The notes beneath the pieces are model-generated. The model did not search any database. It had not been told where the DNA came from and was given only the letters and a program-made list of their open reading frames with translations. A DNA stretch of 12,934 nt, from positions 1-12,934 of the forward strand of contig CAMDDI010000081.1 in assembly GCA_945890905.1 (NCBI GenBank), read 5' to 3'. A program made the position numbers and the translations under genes. Shown here piece by piece: positions 6,508 to 12,934 of this stretch (position 1 is its first letter; each line of letters starts with the position of its first letter). The stretch comes from Bacteriovorax stolpii. Its GTDB lineage: Bacteria; Bdellovibrionota; Bacteriovoracia; Bacteriovoracales; Bacteriovoracaceae.

Positions 6508-8122
6508 TTTTTTGACCAGGATAAATGGTTTTGCGCTTAAGTGAATTGAGTTTTACAAGTGCTTCCACTGGACGATTTAGATCTTTGGCCACCTTATAAA
6601 GATGATCACCGTGTCTTACGGTATAGATTCCTTTGCGAGTATCTGGAAGAACAATCTTCTGTCCAACTACTACTTGGCCACGTTTAAGTTTATTGACTGA
6701 TTTCATCTCGCCCACCGTGACATTGAAGAGGCGGGCCAGGTCTTTAATGTTGTCGCCCTTACTTACTCGGTAAATCACTGGACTTTTAGTCATGCGGACT
6801 TTTGGAGAAGCAAATTTAACAGAAACCTTTTGAATTAGGGTTTCAGACAATGCGATTTTCTGTCCTACTTTAACTTTGGTATTCGTATTTTTAAAAGAAT
6901 TTACACGCACCAGTTCTTTTGGACTTGTTTCATACTTGCGTGCGATGGAATAAAGCGTTTCTCCACGAGAGACTCGGTGAAAGCGTTTATTAGCACTTGC
7001 AGCAATCCTGCGATTCAGCGAACTTCTTGATTCAGGACGAGAAACGAAGGCCATTTCAGTTGTTGCTACATCATCCATGCGGTAACTATATTTAGATTTA
7101 GGAACTCTTAAAAAATAAGTACCAGCATAATGGCGAGGTGTAGAAGCGCGGCGAAGTTCAGGATTTAATTTTTTAAGAAGTGCCAAATTAACATCTAAGC
7201 GGTTAGCAATAGAAGATAATGGAACATTCTTTTTGATCGCCTTAAGTTCCGTTAAATCAAACAGACGATGCTTCTTCTTAGGCAAAACAAATCCATATTT
7301 TTCAGCATTGTTGGCCACATGCATGGCCGCTAAAACTTTTGGTACATAGTTAATAGTTTCACTCGGAAGTTGCTTGTTTTTAGACATCTTGTAGAAGTCA
7401 CGAGTACCATGCTTTAAAATTCTTCGAATCATGCCATACTCGCCAGCGTTGTAAGCTGAAAGGGCAAGTTCCCAACTAGAAAAGATATTGTGAAGATCTT
7501 TGAAATACATGGCAGCAGCAGTAGTGGCCTTGAAAAGATCCTGACGCTCATCCATTTCAGAGTTAATTTTTAGGTGATATCGTTTTGCAGTCCCTGGGAT
7601 AAATTGCCAAGGACCAACGGCGGCAGCATGTGAGCGGGCACCTAAGTAATACCCAGATTCAATAAGACCAACAAAATAAAGTTCTTTTGGAAGACCATGA
7701 GCTTCGAATACGGCTTCAATGTGATGACGATACTCTTCACCATTATTTAAGAAACGCTGAAAGCGCTCACGTTGTTGAACTGTAAAGTAATCAACCCAGA
7801 ACTTCATACGTTTGGTATTTTTCTGAGCTAAAAAATTGTGTGCGTATGGTATGCCACTTTCTTTGTCATCTACTTCATCAATATCAGATGCACCCACAGA
7901 TTGTTTGATAGAGATATCATCCGCATCGGCCTCTGCCATAAGATGAGTGTACTCACCAGTCTTAGGTGTTTTTTCAAAAATTTCGTCTTCTTGAATTTCA
8001 ACAGTTTCAGTCAAAGTACTTATTTCTTTTGATGAGCTTGTCTTGGGATTTCTTTGAATGGCACAACTTGTAAAAAGAAGTGAGAGTACGGTTAACGCGG
8101 ACAAAGAGAATTGTTTCTTCAT
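6488..8122 (-). CDS. mltD: MltD-like membrane-bound lytic murein transglycosylase with LysM repeats
   Basis: This protein is predicted to cleave peptidoglycan glycan strands from the inner face of the outer membrane. The 544 residues begin with a lipoprotein signal (lipobox ending FTSC, C20). Residues 38-90 form an acidic, probably disordered linker. The SLT catalytic domain (about 140-260) has the catalytic Glu at E155 in LIESGY, then AVGPWQFIPGTAKRYHL and SAYNAG. An MltD-type middle segment follows (FDLTELKAI, LLKKLNPEL). Three LysM peptidoglycan-binding repeats close the protein at about 382-425, 451-493 and 500-542, each ending in VGQKI or PGQKI. The gap between LysM1 and LysM2 is long and basic. 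The ATG has GAGG 9 bases upstream. The gene is leftward and alone, and its last 20 coding bases overlap the convergent EEP gene. E. coli MltD has 452 residues, so this one is longer, mainly in the linker and third LysM. Confidence 0.93.
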   Translation of the reverse strand: MKKQFSLSALTVLSLLFTSCAIQRNPKTSSSKEISTLTETVEIQEDEIFEKTPKTGEYTHLMAEADADDISIKQSVGASDIDEVDDKESGIPYAHNFLAQKNTKRMKFWVDYFTVQQRERFQRFLNNGEEYRHHIEAVFEAHGLPKELYFVGLIESGYYLGARSHAAAVGPWQFIPGTAKRYHLKINSEMDERQDLFKATTAAAMYFKDLHNIFSSWELALSAYNAGEYGMIRRILKHGTRDFYKMSKNKQLPSETINYVPKVLAAMHVANNAEKYGFVLPKKKHRLFDLTELKAIKKNVPLSSIANRLDVNLALLKKLNPELRRASTPRHYAGTYFLRVPKSKYSYRMDDVATTEMAFVSRPESRSSLNRRIAASANKRFHRVSRGETLYSIARKYETSPKELVRVNSFKNTNTKVKVGQKIALSETLIQKVSVKFASPKVRMTKSPVIYRVSKGDNIKDLARLFNVTVGEMKSVNKLKRGQVVVGQKIVLPDTRKGIYTVRHGDHLYKVAKDLNRPVEALVKLNSLKRKTIYPGQKIIVNMD

Positions 8123-8227
8123 GAAAATGAACCTCGGTGGTTATGACATCCTATCTGACTATTTTCATTTTATCATGCAGAGCAAGCATTGCAAGAATTC
8201 TTAAGAGGAAAAATCGTCCTTTTCTAC

Positions 8228-8233
8228 TATACT
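8228..8233 (+). promoter_or_regulatory. -10 box (TATACT) adjacent to the protease start
   Basis: TATACT matches the -10 consensus at five of six positions and ends 6 bases before the ATG at 8240, so transcription would begin at or next to that ATG. No convincing -35 box lies 16-18 bases upstream (GAGGAA at 17) and no Shine-Dalgarno precedes the ATG. Confidence 0.35.
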
Positions 8234-8239
8234 GTTGTC

Positions 8240-8761
8240 ATGAACAACGATTCGAACAACAACTCGACCATTATTGGATTTCGCGAATGGGTCGGTTTAC
8301 CTTTTTTAGGCTTGGCCGCGATTAAAGCAAAAATAGATACTGGAGCGAAAACTTCAAGCTTGCACGCCTTTGATATTTTTTTAGAAGATGGGCAGAATAA
8401 AAAGACCTATGTTTTATTTAAAGTGCATCCTTTACAAAATGAGCTGGGATTAGTTGTTTCTTGCAGGGCCTTATTGGTAGACCGAAGAGTCGTAACAGAT
8501 TCTGGCGGACACAGAGAAGAGCGCTATGTGATCCGCACAACTATGACCCTTTCAGGAATTAAGAAGAGAGTAGAACTCACTCTTACAAATCGTGAAACTA
8601 TGAAGTATCGCATGCTCATTGGGCGCTCGGCCTTAAAGCAATTCTACATTGATCCTTCACAATCATATTTGGCAGGCAAAACCTTAAAACAGAAGCGCTT
8701 TTTGAAGGAACTTAAACAGCAGTTGTCGGGTAAAGCTGGCCAAAAGCTTCGTCAATCTTAG
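8240..8761 (+). CDS. Retropepsin-like aspartic protease, RimB / 'ATP-dependent zinc protease' family (PF05618)
   Basis: A 173-residue soluble protein. It opens with TIIGFREWVGLP, followed by AKIDTGAKTSSLHA with the aspartic-protease-like DTGA at D33-A36. It ends with MLIGRSALKQFYIDPSQSYL, a combination typical of the small bacterial family long annotated as ATP-dependent Zn proteases and now grouped with retropepsins. Members often neighbour rimK-like glutamate ligases; none is in this window. One DTGA per chain implies a homodimer if it is catalytic, as in retropepsins. The ATG at 8240 is preferred: upstream in-frame TTG at 8189 lacks a ribosome site, and the extra 17 residues are not family-like. 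No ribosome site precedes the ATG either. The 3' end overlaps the convergent phhB by 50 bases. Confidence 0.83.
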   Translation: MNNDSNNNSTIIGFREWVGLPFLGLAAIKAKIDTGAKTSSLHAFDIFLEDGQNKKTYVLFKVHPLQNELGLVVSCRALLVDRRVVTDSGGHREERYVIRTTMTLSGIKKRVELTLTNRETMKYRMLIGRSALKQFYIDPSQSYLAGKTLKQKRFLKELKQQLSGKAGQKLRQS

Positions 8762-9068
8762 CGGCCACAATGAAATCATTTTCCACTAAATTATTATTCG
8801 TATGAGTCCAGAGCTCAATATCACAATGACCCCAGCCTAGATGAATCTCCGGATGATGTTTCTGTTCTTCTGCAATTGCCCCTACGGCATTACAAAACTC
8901 TAAGGCCCGTATAAAATTTTTAAATTTAAAATTGCGACGAAGGCGTGATTCACTTTCTGTGAGAGACCACTCCCTTGACAATGTATTCAGATAGTTTTTC
9001 TTCTCTTCTAAAGGAAGGGGAGGGACATAACTGGAACACGGAATACATTTTTTATCTTTAAGATCCAT
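8712..9068 (-). CDS. phhB: Pterin-4a-carbinolamine dehydratase
   Basis: The enzyme dehydrates 4a-hydroxytetrahydrobiopterin, recycling the cofactor of aromatic amino acid hydroxylases. The 118 residues fit the PCD/DCoH family. The active-site motif is AEEQKHHPEI, with H71, H72 and P73. H89 (LWTH) and D98 stand at the spacings of His79 and Asp88 in the rat enzyme (His61/His62). The N-terminus has CIPCSSYVPPLP (C8, C11), a common start in bacterial members. The ATG at 9068 has AGGAG 7 bases upstream; upstream codons in the same frame lie inside ggt and are rejected. The gene is leftward, diverges from ggt over 51 bases, and its 3' end overlaps the protease gene. No hydroxylase gene is in the window, so the metabolic partner is unseen. 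Confidence 0.93.
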   Translation of the reverse strand: MDLKDKKCIPCSSYVPPLPLEEKKNYLNTLSREWSLTESESRLRRNFKFKNFIRALEFCNAVGAIAEEQKHHPEIHLGWGHCDIELWTHTNNNLVENDFIVAAKIDEAFGQLYPTTAV

Positions 9069-9119
9069 GGCTTTTCTCCTAGACTCAAAAAAGTATCCTT
9101 TAATTGTCAGGAGACGTAA
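9069..9119. promoter_or_regulatory. 51-bp divergent control region between phhB and ggt
   Basis: These bases must hold the 5' ends of both genes. They contain both ribosome sites: AGGAG 7 bases from phhB's ATG on the minus strand, and AGGAG 6 bases from ggt's ATG on the plus strand. Weak -10-like boxes are TATCCT on the plus strand and GATACT on the minus strand, overlapping in the same A/T-rich centre. No good -35 box is visible for either, so at least one promoter probably reaches into the neighbouring coding sequence. Confidence 0.4.
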
Positions 9120-10829
9120 ATGCGAGTGTTGTCCATTTTGTTGATTCTTTTTGTCGGCTGTTCTACGAAAGTGAGAATTGTCGCTCCTACTTCCACTCAA
9201 ACTCGGGCCGGCCATGAGGCCACTGCAACCAAACAAATGGTGACCACCCAAGGTGATGCTACAACTCGCGCTGCTCTTCATACCTTTGACCAAGGTGGAA
9301 ACATCATTGATGCTTTTGTAGCGGCTTCATTTGCTATTTCAGTTGAACGACCTCATTCTACTGGAATTGGTGGTGGTGGATTCCTTCTTTATTATTCTCA
9401 CGCGGCCAACAAAGTTTACGCTTTTGATTTCAGAGAAATTGCCCCTGTCATGTCCAAGCAAAACATGTACCTCACAAAAAATGGAGATTCTCAGCCTCTT
9501 CTTTCCCAAGAAGGTGCTTTGGCGGTGGCCACTCCAGGGCTAGTAAAAGGTCTATATGACATTCACAAAAGATGGGGAAGACTTCCTTGGAAAGATACAA
9601 TCGCTCCTGCCATTAAAATTGCGCGGAAAGGATTTCCGCTTTATGAGCAATTGCAAGAGGCCATCATAGATCGCCAAGATCTATTAAAAATGGATCGTGA
9701 AGCGCGGGGAATCTTTTATACTGTAGATGGTACGGCCCCTGTTTTAGGCACTTTGATTATTCAAGAAAATCTAGCAAAAACCCTGGAGATTATCGCTCAA
9801 GAAGGGAGTAAGGGGTTCTATGAAGGTGGGGTGGCCAATAAGATTGTAAAAACTATTTCGGCAAGAAGAGGCTTACTTACTCATAAAGATCTGCGGGAAT
9901 ACCGCATGAAAGAGCGTGATCCTGTGACAGGACAATTTAAAGGATTAAAAATCTTTTCCATGCCACCTCCAAGTTCCGGTGGAATTCATGTGATTCAAAT
10001 TCTAAAAATGCTTGAACCTTATAAGTTAAAAAAATTTGGACCTCAGTCCACACAAGCTGTTCACTTAACGGCCATGAGTATGCAAAGGGCCTTTGTAGAT
10101 CGCGCGACTTATCTAGGAGATCCAGATTTTAATACTGTTCCAGTAAAGTCACTTTTAGATGAAAAATATCTCGCTACACTCTCAAAGAGCTTATCTAGCG
10201 ATAAAGTGGCAAAAGCTACTGAACTCAAACCCATTCCTCTTCCTTATGAATCGTCTGATACCACACATTTTACCTTGGCCGATGAAGAAGGCAATCTTGT
10301 GGCCTCAACTCAGACCATCAACGGATGGTTTGGTTCTGGTGTCATGGCCCAAGGGACAGGAATTATTTTAAATAACGAGATGGATGATTTTGCTCAGAAA
10401 GTTGGAGTGCAAAATCTTTTCGGTGCAGTTGGTGGTAATAACAATTTGGTTGCACCTCGTAAACGACCACTTTCAAGCATGTCTCCTACTATTATTACAA
10501 AAAATAATGAACCCTATATGGCACTCGGTTCTCCGTCAGGCACACGAATCATCACTTGTGTTGCCCAAACAATTCTCAATTCAGTTGAATTTGAAATGCC
10601 TCTTTATGAAGCTGTTTCTGCCACAAGAATTCATCAGCAATGGCAACCTGATACTCTTAAAATTGAATCACCTTTTCTAACTGAAAGAGTAGAAAAAGAT
10701 CTAGCAGAGAAAGGTCACAATATTGTGCACGAAAGCCTAGGGTGCTCGATTCAGGCAATTAAGCGTGAAAATGGTTTATGGATTGGGGTCAGTGATATAC
10801 GTGGAGAAGGCCACGCTCTGGGCCGCTAG
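9120..10829 (+). CDS. ggt: Gamma-glutamyltransferase precursor, putative lipoprotein
   Basis: This Ntn-hydrolase transfers or hydrolyses gamma-glutamyl groups, for example from glutathione, outside the inner membrane. The 569-residue precursor should cleave itself before T381 (in SSDTTHFT), giving a large subunit and a small subunit with T381 as nucleophile. Visible family signatures are GIGGGGF, R105 (FDFREIAP, the glutamate-binding Arg), PPPSSGGIHV, NNEMDDFA and RPLSSMSPTI. The lid loop (QNLFGAVGG) has Phe where E. coli has Tyr444. The motif GSPSGTRIIT has Ser at the first of the two glycines of E. coli GSPGGSRIIT, which help form the oxyanion hole. The N-terminus ends in FVGC with C14, a near-lipobox, although Phe at -3 is not ideal. 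The ATG has AGGAG 6 bases upstream. The stop codon abuts that of the convergent gene with no gap and no terminator. Confidence 0.95.
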   Translation: MRVLSILLILFVGCSTKVRIVAPTSTQTRAGHEATATKQMVTTQGDATTRAALHTFDQGGNIIDAFVAASFAISVERPHSTGIGGGGFLLYYSHAANKVYAFDFREIAPVMSKQNMYLTKNGDSQPLLSQEGALAVATPGLVKGLYDIHKRWGRLPWKDTIAPAIKIARKGFPLYEQLQEAIIDRQDLLKMDREARGIFYTVDGTAPVLGTLIIQENLAKTLEIIAQEGSKGFYEGGVANKIVKTISARRGLLTHKDLREYRMKERDPVTGQFKGLKIFSMPPPSSGGIHVIQILKMLEPYKLKKFGPQSTQAVHLTAMSMQRAFVDRATYLGDPDFNTVPVKSLLDEKYLATLSKSLSSDKVAKATELKPIPLPYESSDTTHFTLADEEGNLVASTQTINGWFGSGVMAQGTGIILNNEMDDFAQKVGVQNLFGAVGGNNNLVAPRKRPLSSMSPTIITKNNEPYMALGSPSGTRIITCVAQTILNSVEFEMPLYEAVSATRIHQQWQPDTLKIESPFLTERVEKDLAEKGHNIVHESLGCSIQAIKRENGLWIGVSDIRGEGHALGR

Positions 10830-11657
10830 TTATTTTTTGCGATAAGTAGAATCACTTCTTTGCTGCCAGATCGGAGTTTGTAAGGGAGGTAAAAATGACT
10901 TATCTATGCAAACTCCACGAAGGGAATGATCCGGGCAAGGAAGCAGCTTCACTTTAGATTCAATCCAGTTTCCTATTTTTTCTGGGTCATAAAAAAGAAT
11001 TCGTTTTTGAGTGTCTTGGTTTTTTGCCCAATGGTCTGCGGAAGTTAAAAGTTTAAATCCATTCACGTTTATATTTTTATCGGGCACATTGAGTCCTCGA
11101 GTCCATTCTTCTCGGTAACCCTCGTCCATGAGTCCAGCAACTTCTACAAAGCTTGCAGCAAAAGAACTTCCACTCGCTCCCTCTGCAAAAAGCGGACGAT
11201 GAGGGAGTCCAAAGTTTTTATCAACTTTATATTTTTGAAATTCTTTGAAATAATCTGCTATTCTTGAGCACTGATTCGAATTGATATTGAACTTCAGAGA
11301 GTAGATTTGTCCCTCAGTTTTATAATGGCTCAAAGCTTCAGCATCACTAAGCATATGGCCTTCAAAAGTATGAAAGAGAACTTCTAAACCTTGGGATTCA
11401 AAAAAAATCTGACCAAGAAAATTGTAATTCTTGGGTTTAACGGTAAATAACATTTTTAATTCAGGACAATTAATCTCAGTCCATGTCTGGCCCCAAGGAT
11501 CTTTCTGAAAAGTGGCCTGGTTTTTAAGTGCTGAAATGACCAGTCCCCGCGGAGAACTCCAATCAACCTGATGAGGTTTCAAAACATGCAGAGTGAGATC
11601 ACTCGCAAAAAGAGATAGAGAAAAAGGGAGTGTTAAAAGAAGAAGATATTTTTTCAT
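10830..11657 (-). CDS. Secreted protein of unknown function with four cysteines
   Basis: I do not recognise a family. The 275 residues begin with a clear Sec signal peptide (MKKYLLLLTLPFSLSLFA, likely cut after A18). The mature protein has four cysteines (C64, C130, C241, C250), suitable for two disulfides in the periplasm. The middle contains FGLPHRPLFAEG and then GASGSSFAASFVEVAGL (about 160-176). That Gly/Ser-rich turn before a helix recalls the nucleophile turn of papain-like hydrolases, but with Ser where a Cys would be expected; this is a weak impression. The C-terminal third has CPDHSLRGVC. The gene lies 60 bases downstream of the histone gene on the same strand and may be co-transcribed. 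Its only candidate ribosome site (AAGG, 12 bases from the ATG) is inside the hairpin at 11664-11700. Its stop abuts ggt's. Confidence 0.8.
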   Translation of the reverse strand: MKKYLLLLTLPFSLSLFASDLTLHVLKPHQVDWSSPRGLVISALKNQATFQKDPWGQTWTEINCPELKMLFTVKPKNYNFLGQIFFESQGLEVLFHTFEGHMLSDAEALSHYKTEGQIYSLKFNINSNQCSRIADYFKEFQKYKVDKNFGLPHRPLFAEGASGSSFAASFVEVAGLMDEGYREEWTRGLNVPDKNINVNGFKLLTSADHWAKNQDTQKRILFYDPEKIGNWIESKVKLLPCPDHSLRGVCIDKSFLPPLQTPIWQQRSDSTYRKK

Positions 11658-11663
11658 GTCTCT

Positions 11664-11700
11664 ATTCTACCTTCACCCGTGATTTGAGTGAAGGGAGAAT
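11664..11700 (-). promoter_or_regulatory. Hairpin covering the ribosome site of the unknown secreted gene
   Basis: ATTCTACCTTCAC and GTGAAGGGAGAAT pair at 12 of 13 positions (one A-G mismatch) around an 11-base loop. On the leftward transcript it begins 17 bases after the histone stop and ends 6 bases before the ATG of the secreted protein. It contains AAGG, the only Shine-Dalgarno-like bases there. There is no T-run on either side, so a classic intrinsic terminator is unlikely. Translational masking, mRNA processing or a DNA operator all remain possible. Confidence 0.5.
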
Positions 11701-11717
11701 AGTTGTAATAAAGAGTC

Positions 11718-12116
11718 TTAAGTGAAGCTGGTAGGAGCAGAGAAGTCGCGGTCCATAACTGTTTTACGTTTATCAGACTTGGCATTTTCAATGGCCTGAT
11801 TACAAACCGCTTGAACACGAACTGTAAGTTGATCGATGGCCTGAGAAGAAGTTGAAAGAGTTGCTTCGTCTTTGATTAATTTCTTAACTTTTGACGCAAC
11901 TACTAATGCCTCTTCGATGTCATTTTTTTCAACATAGAGATTAAAATCCTTACCCATAACGGTTTTACGGCCAAGCTTTTGTGCATGGGCCATAGCATCA
12001 CGACAGGCCTTAACGATATCTTGGTTCAAAGGTTCGAAAAATCCTGCTGAAGTATTCATATCCGCTTTCTCTTTAATATATTTTTTTACCTTAGAGATCA
12101 CTACCAAGCTTTCCAT
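11718..12116 (-). CDS. Tandem (pseudodimeric) bacterial histone-fold protein
   Basis: The 132 residues consist of two histone folds in one chain, offset by 67 residues without gaps. Fold 1 spans about 2-62 and fold 2 about 69-129. I count 25 identities over 59 aligned positions. Both begin E-x-LVV-x-SKVKK-x-IK and both end RKTVM-x-x-DF. R50/D57 and R117/D124 reproduce the Arg-Asp pair spaced by seven residues in archaeal histones (R52/D59 in HMfB), and RKT is the usual DNA-contacting loop. A covalent dimer that binds DNA is therefore predicted. Histone-fold proteins are known in Bdellovibrio and relatives, including doublet forms. The ATG at 12116 has AAGGAG 7 bases upstream; the frame is open to 12185 but the added residues are not fold-like. 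Despite being a DNA binder the protein is only mildly basic. It lies upstream of a secreted-protein gene and diverges from a fabF-like gene. Confidence 0.85.
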   Translation of the reverse strand: MESLVVISKVKKYIKEKADMNTSAGFFEPLNQDIVKACRDAMAHAQKLGRKTVMGKDFNLYVEKNDIEEALVVASKVKKLIKDEATLSTSSQAIDQLTVRVQAVCNQAIENAKSDKRKTVMDRDFSAPTSFT

Positions 12117-12287
12117 CACGGAGCTCCTTAGATTTTGTTGATTTTTGATCTTTGTTACTATCCACGAAAGTGCCTTCTTGGGCAAGACGAAATCAGAGGC
12201 CCCAATCTAAATTGTTCACTATACAAATAAGGATTCCTGAGCTAACTTTTTCCTTCGAGATTTTGCATTTTTGCTCTGGGAATTCAC
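12117..12287. promoter_or_regulatory. 171-bp divergent control region between the histone and KAS genes
   Basis: On the minus strand, TATAGT (12218-12223 in plus coordinates, 5/6) sits 16 bases from a weak TTAGCT (12240-12245). It is preceded directly by TG and would give the histone mRNA a leader of about 95 bases. The spacer contains the small palindrome AGGATTCCT (12230-12238). The histone ribosome site AAGGAG is at 12124-12129. For the rightward gene I see only a weak ribosome site (GGGA, 6 bases before the ATG) and no convincing promoter. Confidence 0.3.
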
Positions 12288-12934
12288 ATGGATGACACGC
12301 GACGCATAGTGATGACAGGTATCGGACTTACTGCTCCGAATGGTAATAATTTGCGAGATTTTCGCGAAGCCCTTTTGCAATGTCGTTCCGGAGTAAAACA
12401 CGCGGAAATTCGTTACATGGGTCAGCAGGCTGCTGGCTTTTGCGATTTTGACGAATATAAATATCAATCAAAAAAATTAAGACGTCGTGGCACGCGTGCA
12501 GGCAGCATTTCCATCTACTGTGCTAATGAAGCTATTCAAGATGCAAAACTTGATTGGAACTCAATTGATAAATCCCAAGTAGGCGTTTACCTTGGCATCA
12601 CTGAGCATGGGAACGTAGAAACTGAAAATGAAATCTATGAAATGCATCAGAACAATCTTGATTGGAAACTTTGGTCACCTCACCACAATCCTCGCACAGT
12701 GGCTAATTCTCCCGCAGGAGAAGTGACACTTAATTTAAATATCACGGGTCCTCATTACACTTTGGGCTCAGCATGTGCGGGTGGGAACGTAGGAATTATT
12801 CAAGGCGTGCAACAACTTCTTTTAGGAGAAGTCGATGTGGCCTTGGCCGGCGGAATTTCTGAATCGTCTCAAACTTTTGGCATTTTCGCTGCCTTTGCCG
12901 CTCAAGGTGCTCTTGCTCACCATGAAGACGCAAC
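12288..12934 (+). CDS. 3-oxoacyl-ACP synthase (KAS II/FabF-like), 3' end beyond window
   Basis: The first 215 codons of a thiolase-fold condensing enzyme that elongates acyl-ACP with malonyl-ACP. The start MDDTRRIVMTGIGLTAPNG is typical of KAS I/II. The catalytic cysteine is C163 in LGSACAGGNVGI, in the nucleophile-elbow position of FabF (TACAAG in E. coli). The following VDVALAGGISES is the usual KAS strand-loop. The two active-site histidines and the gatekeeper loop lie beyond the window. Differences from E. coli FabF around C163, and SPHHNPRT at about 130-137, leave room for a specialised KAS (a secondary lipid or polyketide-type pathway) rather than the main FabF. The ATG at 12288 has only GGGA 6 bases upstream; ATG at 12312 is the alternative but would remove the first strand. 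It diverges from the histone gene. Confidence 0.88.
   Translation, partial: MDDTRRIVMTGIGLTAPNGNNLRDFREALLQCRSGVKHAEIRYMGQQAAGFCDFDEYKYQSKKLRRRGTRAGSISIYCANEAIQDAKLDWNSIDKSQVGVYLGITEHGNVETENEIYEMHQNNLDWKLWSPHHNPRTVANSPAGEVTLNLNITGPHYTLGSACAGGNVGIIQGVQQLLLGEVDVALAGGISESSQTFGIFAAFAAQGALAHHEDA

Noticed and set aside
8189..8239. TTG start at 8189 for the protease
   Set aside because: It has no ribosome site, and its extra 17 residues are unlike the family N-terminus. The region contains a near-consensus -10 box instead.
9069..9293. N-terminal extension of the phhB frame to 9293 on the minus strand
   Set aside because: It runs through the 51-bp intergenic region into ggt. A strong ribosome site and ATG at 9066-9068 begin the family-typical protein.
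10384..10680. 98-codon plus-strand frame inside ggt
   Set aside because: It overlaps the conserved small-subunit region of ggt in another frame and has no recognisable domain.
10805..10840. Possible terminator at the ggt/secreted-gene junction (ATTTTTT at 10832-10838)
   Set aside because: No stable stem precedes the T-run; GGCCAC and the nearby GC-rich bases do not pair well.
12117..12185. Longer histone start at 12185
   Set aside because: The added 23 residues are not histone-like, and AAGGAG is correctly spaced only for the ATG at 12116.
12219..12467. Minus-strand open frame of 82 codons
   Set aside because: It lies mostly opposite the FabF-like gene, has no family-like sequence or ribosome site, and is a shadow frame.

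Overview
The window is a gene-dense, moderately AT-rich bacterial chromosome segment. I estimate a little over 40% G+C from reading; it was not computed. It carries housekeeping and cell-envelope genes, with no sign of phage, transposon, CRISPR or RNA genes. A two-domain bacterial histone, an AcnA-type aconitase, a lipoprotein MltD-like murein transglycosylase and a putative lipoprotein gamma-glutamyltransferase together suggest a Gram-negative bacterium. The histone doublet makes a Bdellovibrio/Bacteriovorax-type lineage (Bdellovibrionota) my best guess. This is an inference from gene content, not a demonstrated assignment.

Left part (1-3408): a small membrane protein with a PH-like tail is read leftward. 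Diverging from it is acnA (aconitase), with a good sigma70-type promoter (TTGTCA-N17-TAGAAT), a GTG start with a strong ribosome binding site, and a strong intrinsic terminator. acnA therefore looks monocistronic. A 15-bp palindrome lies just upstream of its promoter.

Middle part (3435-6507): three tightly coupled rightward genes encode a YdfG-like short-chain dehydrogenase, a dihydroorotase (pyrC) that starts with TTG inside the stop region of the first gene, and a membrane-anchored endonuclease/exonuclease/phosphatase-family hydrolase. This operon runs tail-to-tail into a leftward mltD-like gene, and the coding ends overlap by 20 bp. Next come a rightward retropepsin-like (RimB/'Zn_protease' family) gene and a leftward pterin-4a-carbinolamine dehydratase (phhB), whose ends overlap by 50 bp. 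Gamma-glutamyltransferase (ggt) diverges from phhB across only 51 bp and abuts its convergent neighbour with no gap.

Right part (10830-12934): a leftward pair consists of a 132-residue tandem histone-fold protein followed by an unrecognised secreted protein whose ribosome binding site lies inside a long hairpin. Diverging from the histone gene is a 3-oxoacyl-ACP synthase (FabF-like) cut off by the window end.

The most interesting items are the pseudodimeric histone, the hairpin between it and the unknown secreted gene, the repeated head-on 3' overlaps without terminators, two genes that look leaderless, and a clear excess of GGCC that sits largely in NNG|GCC codon pairs. I did not find a clearly new multi-gene system.
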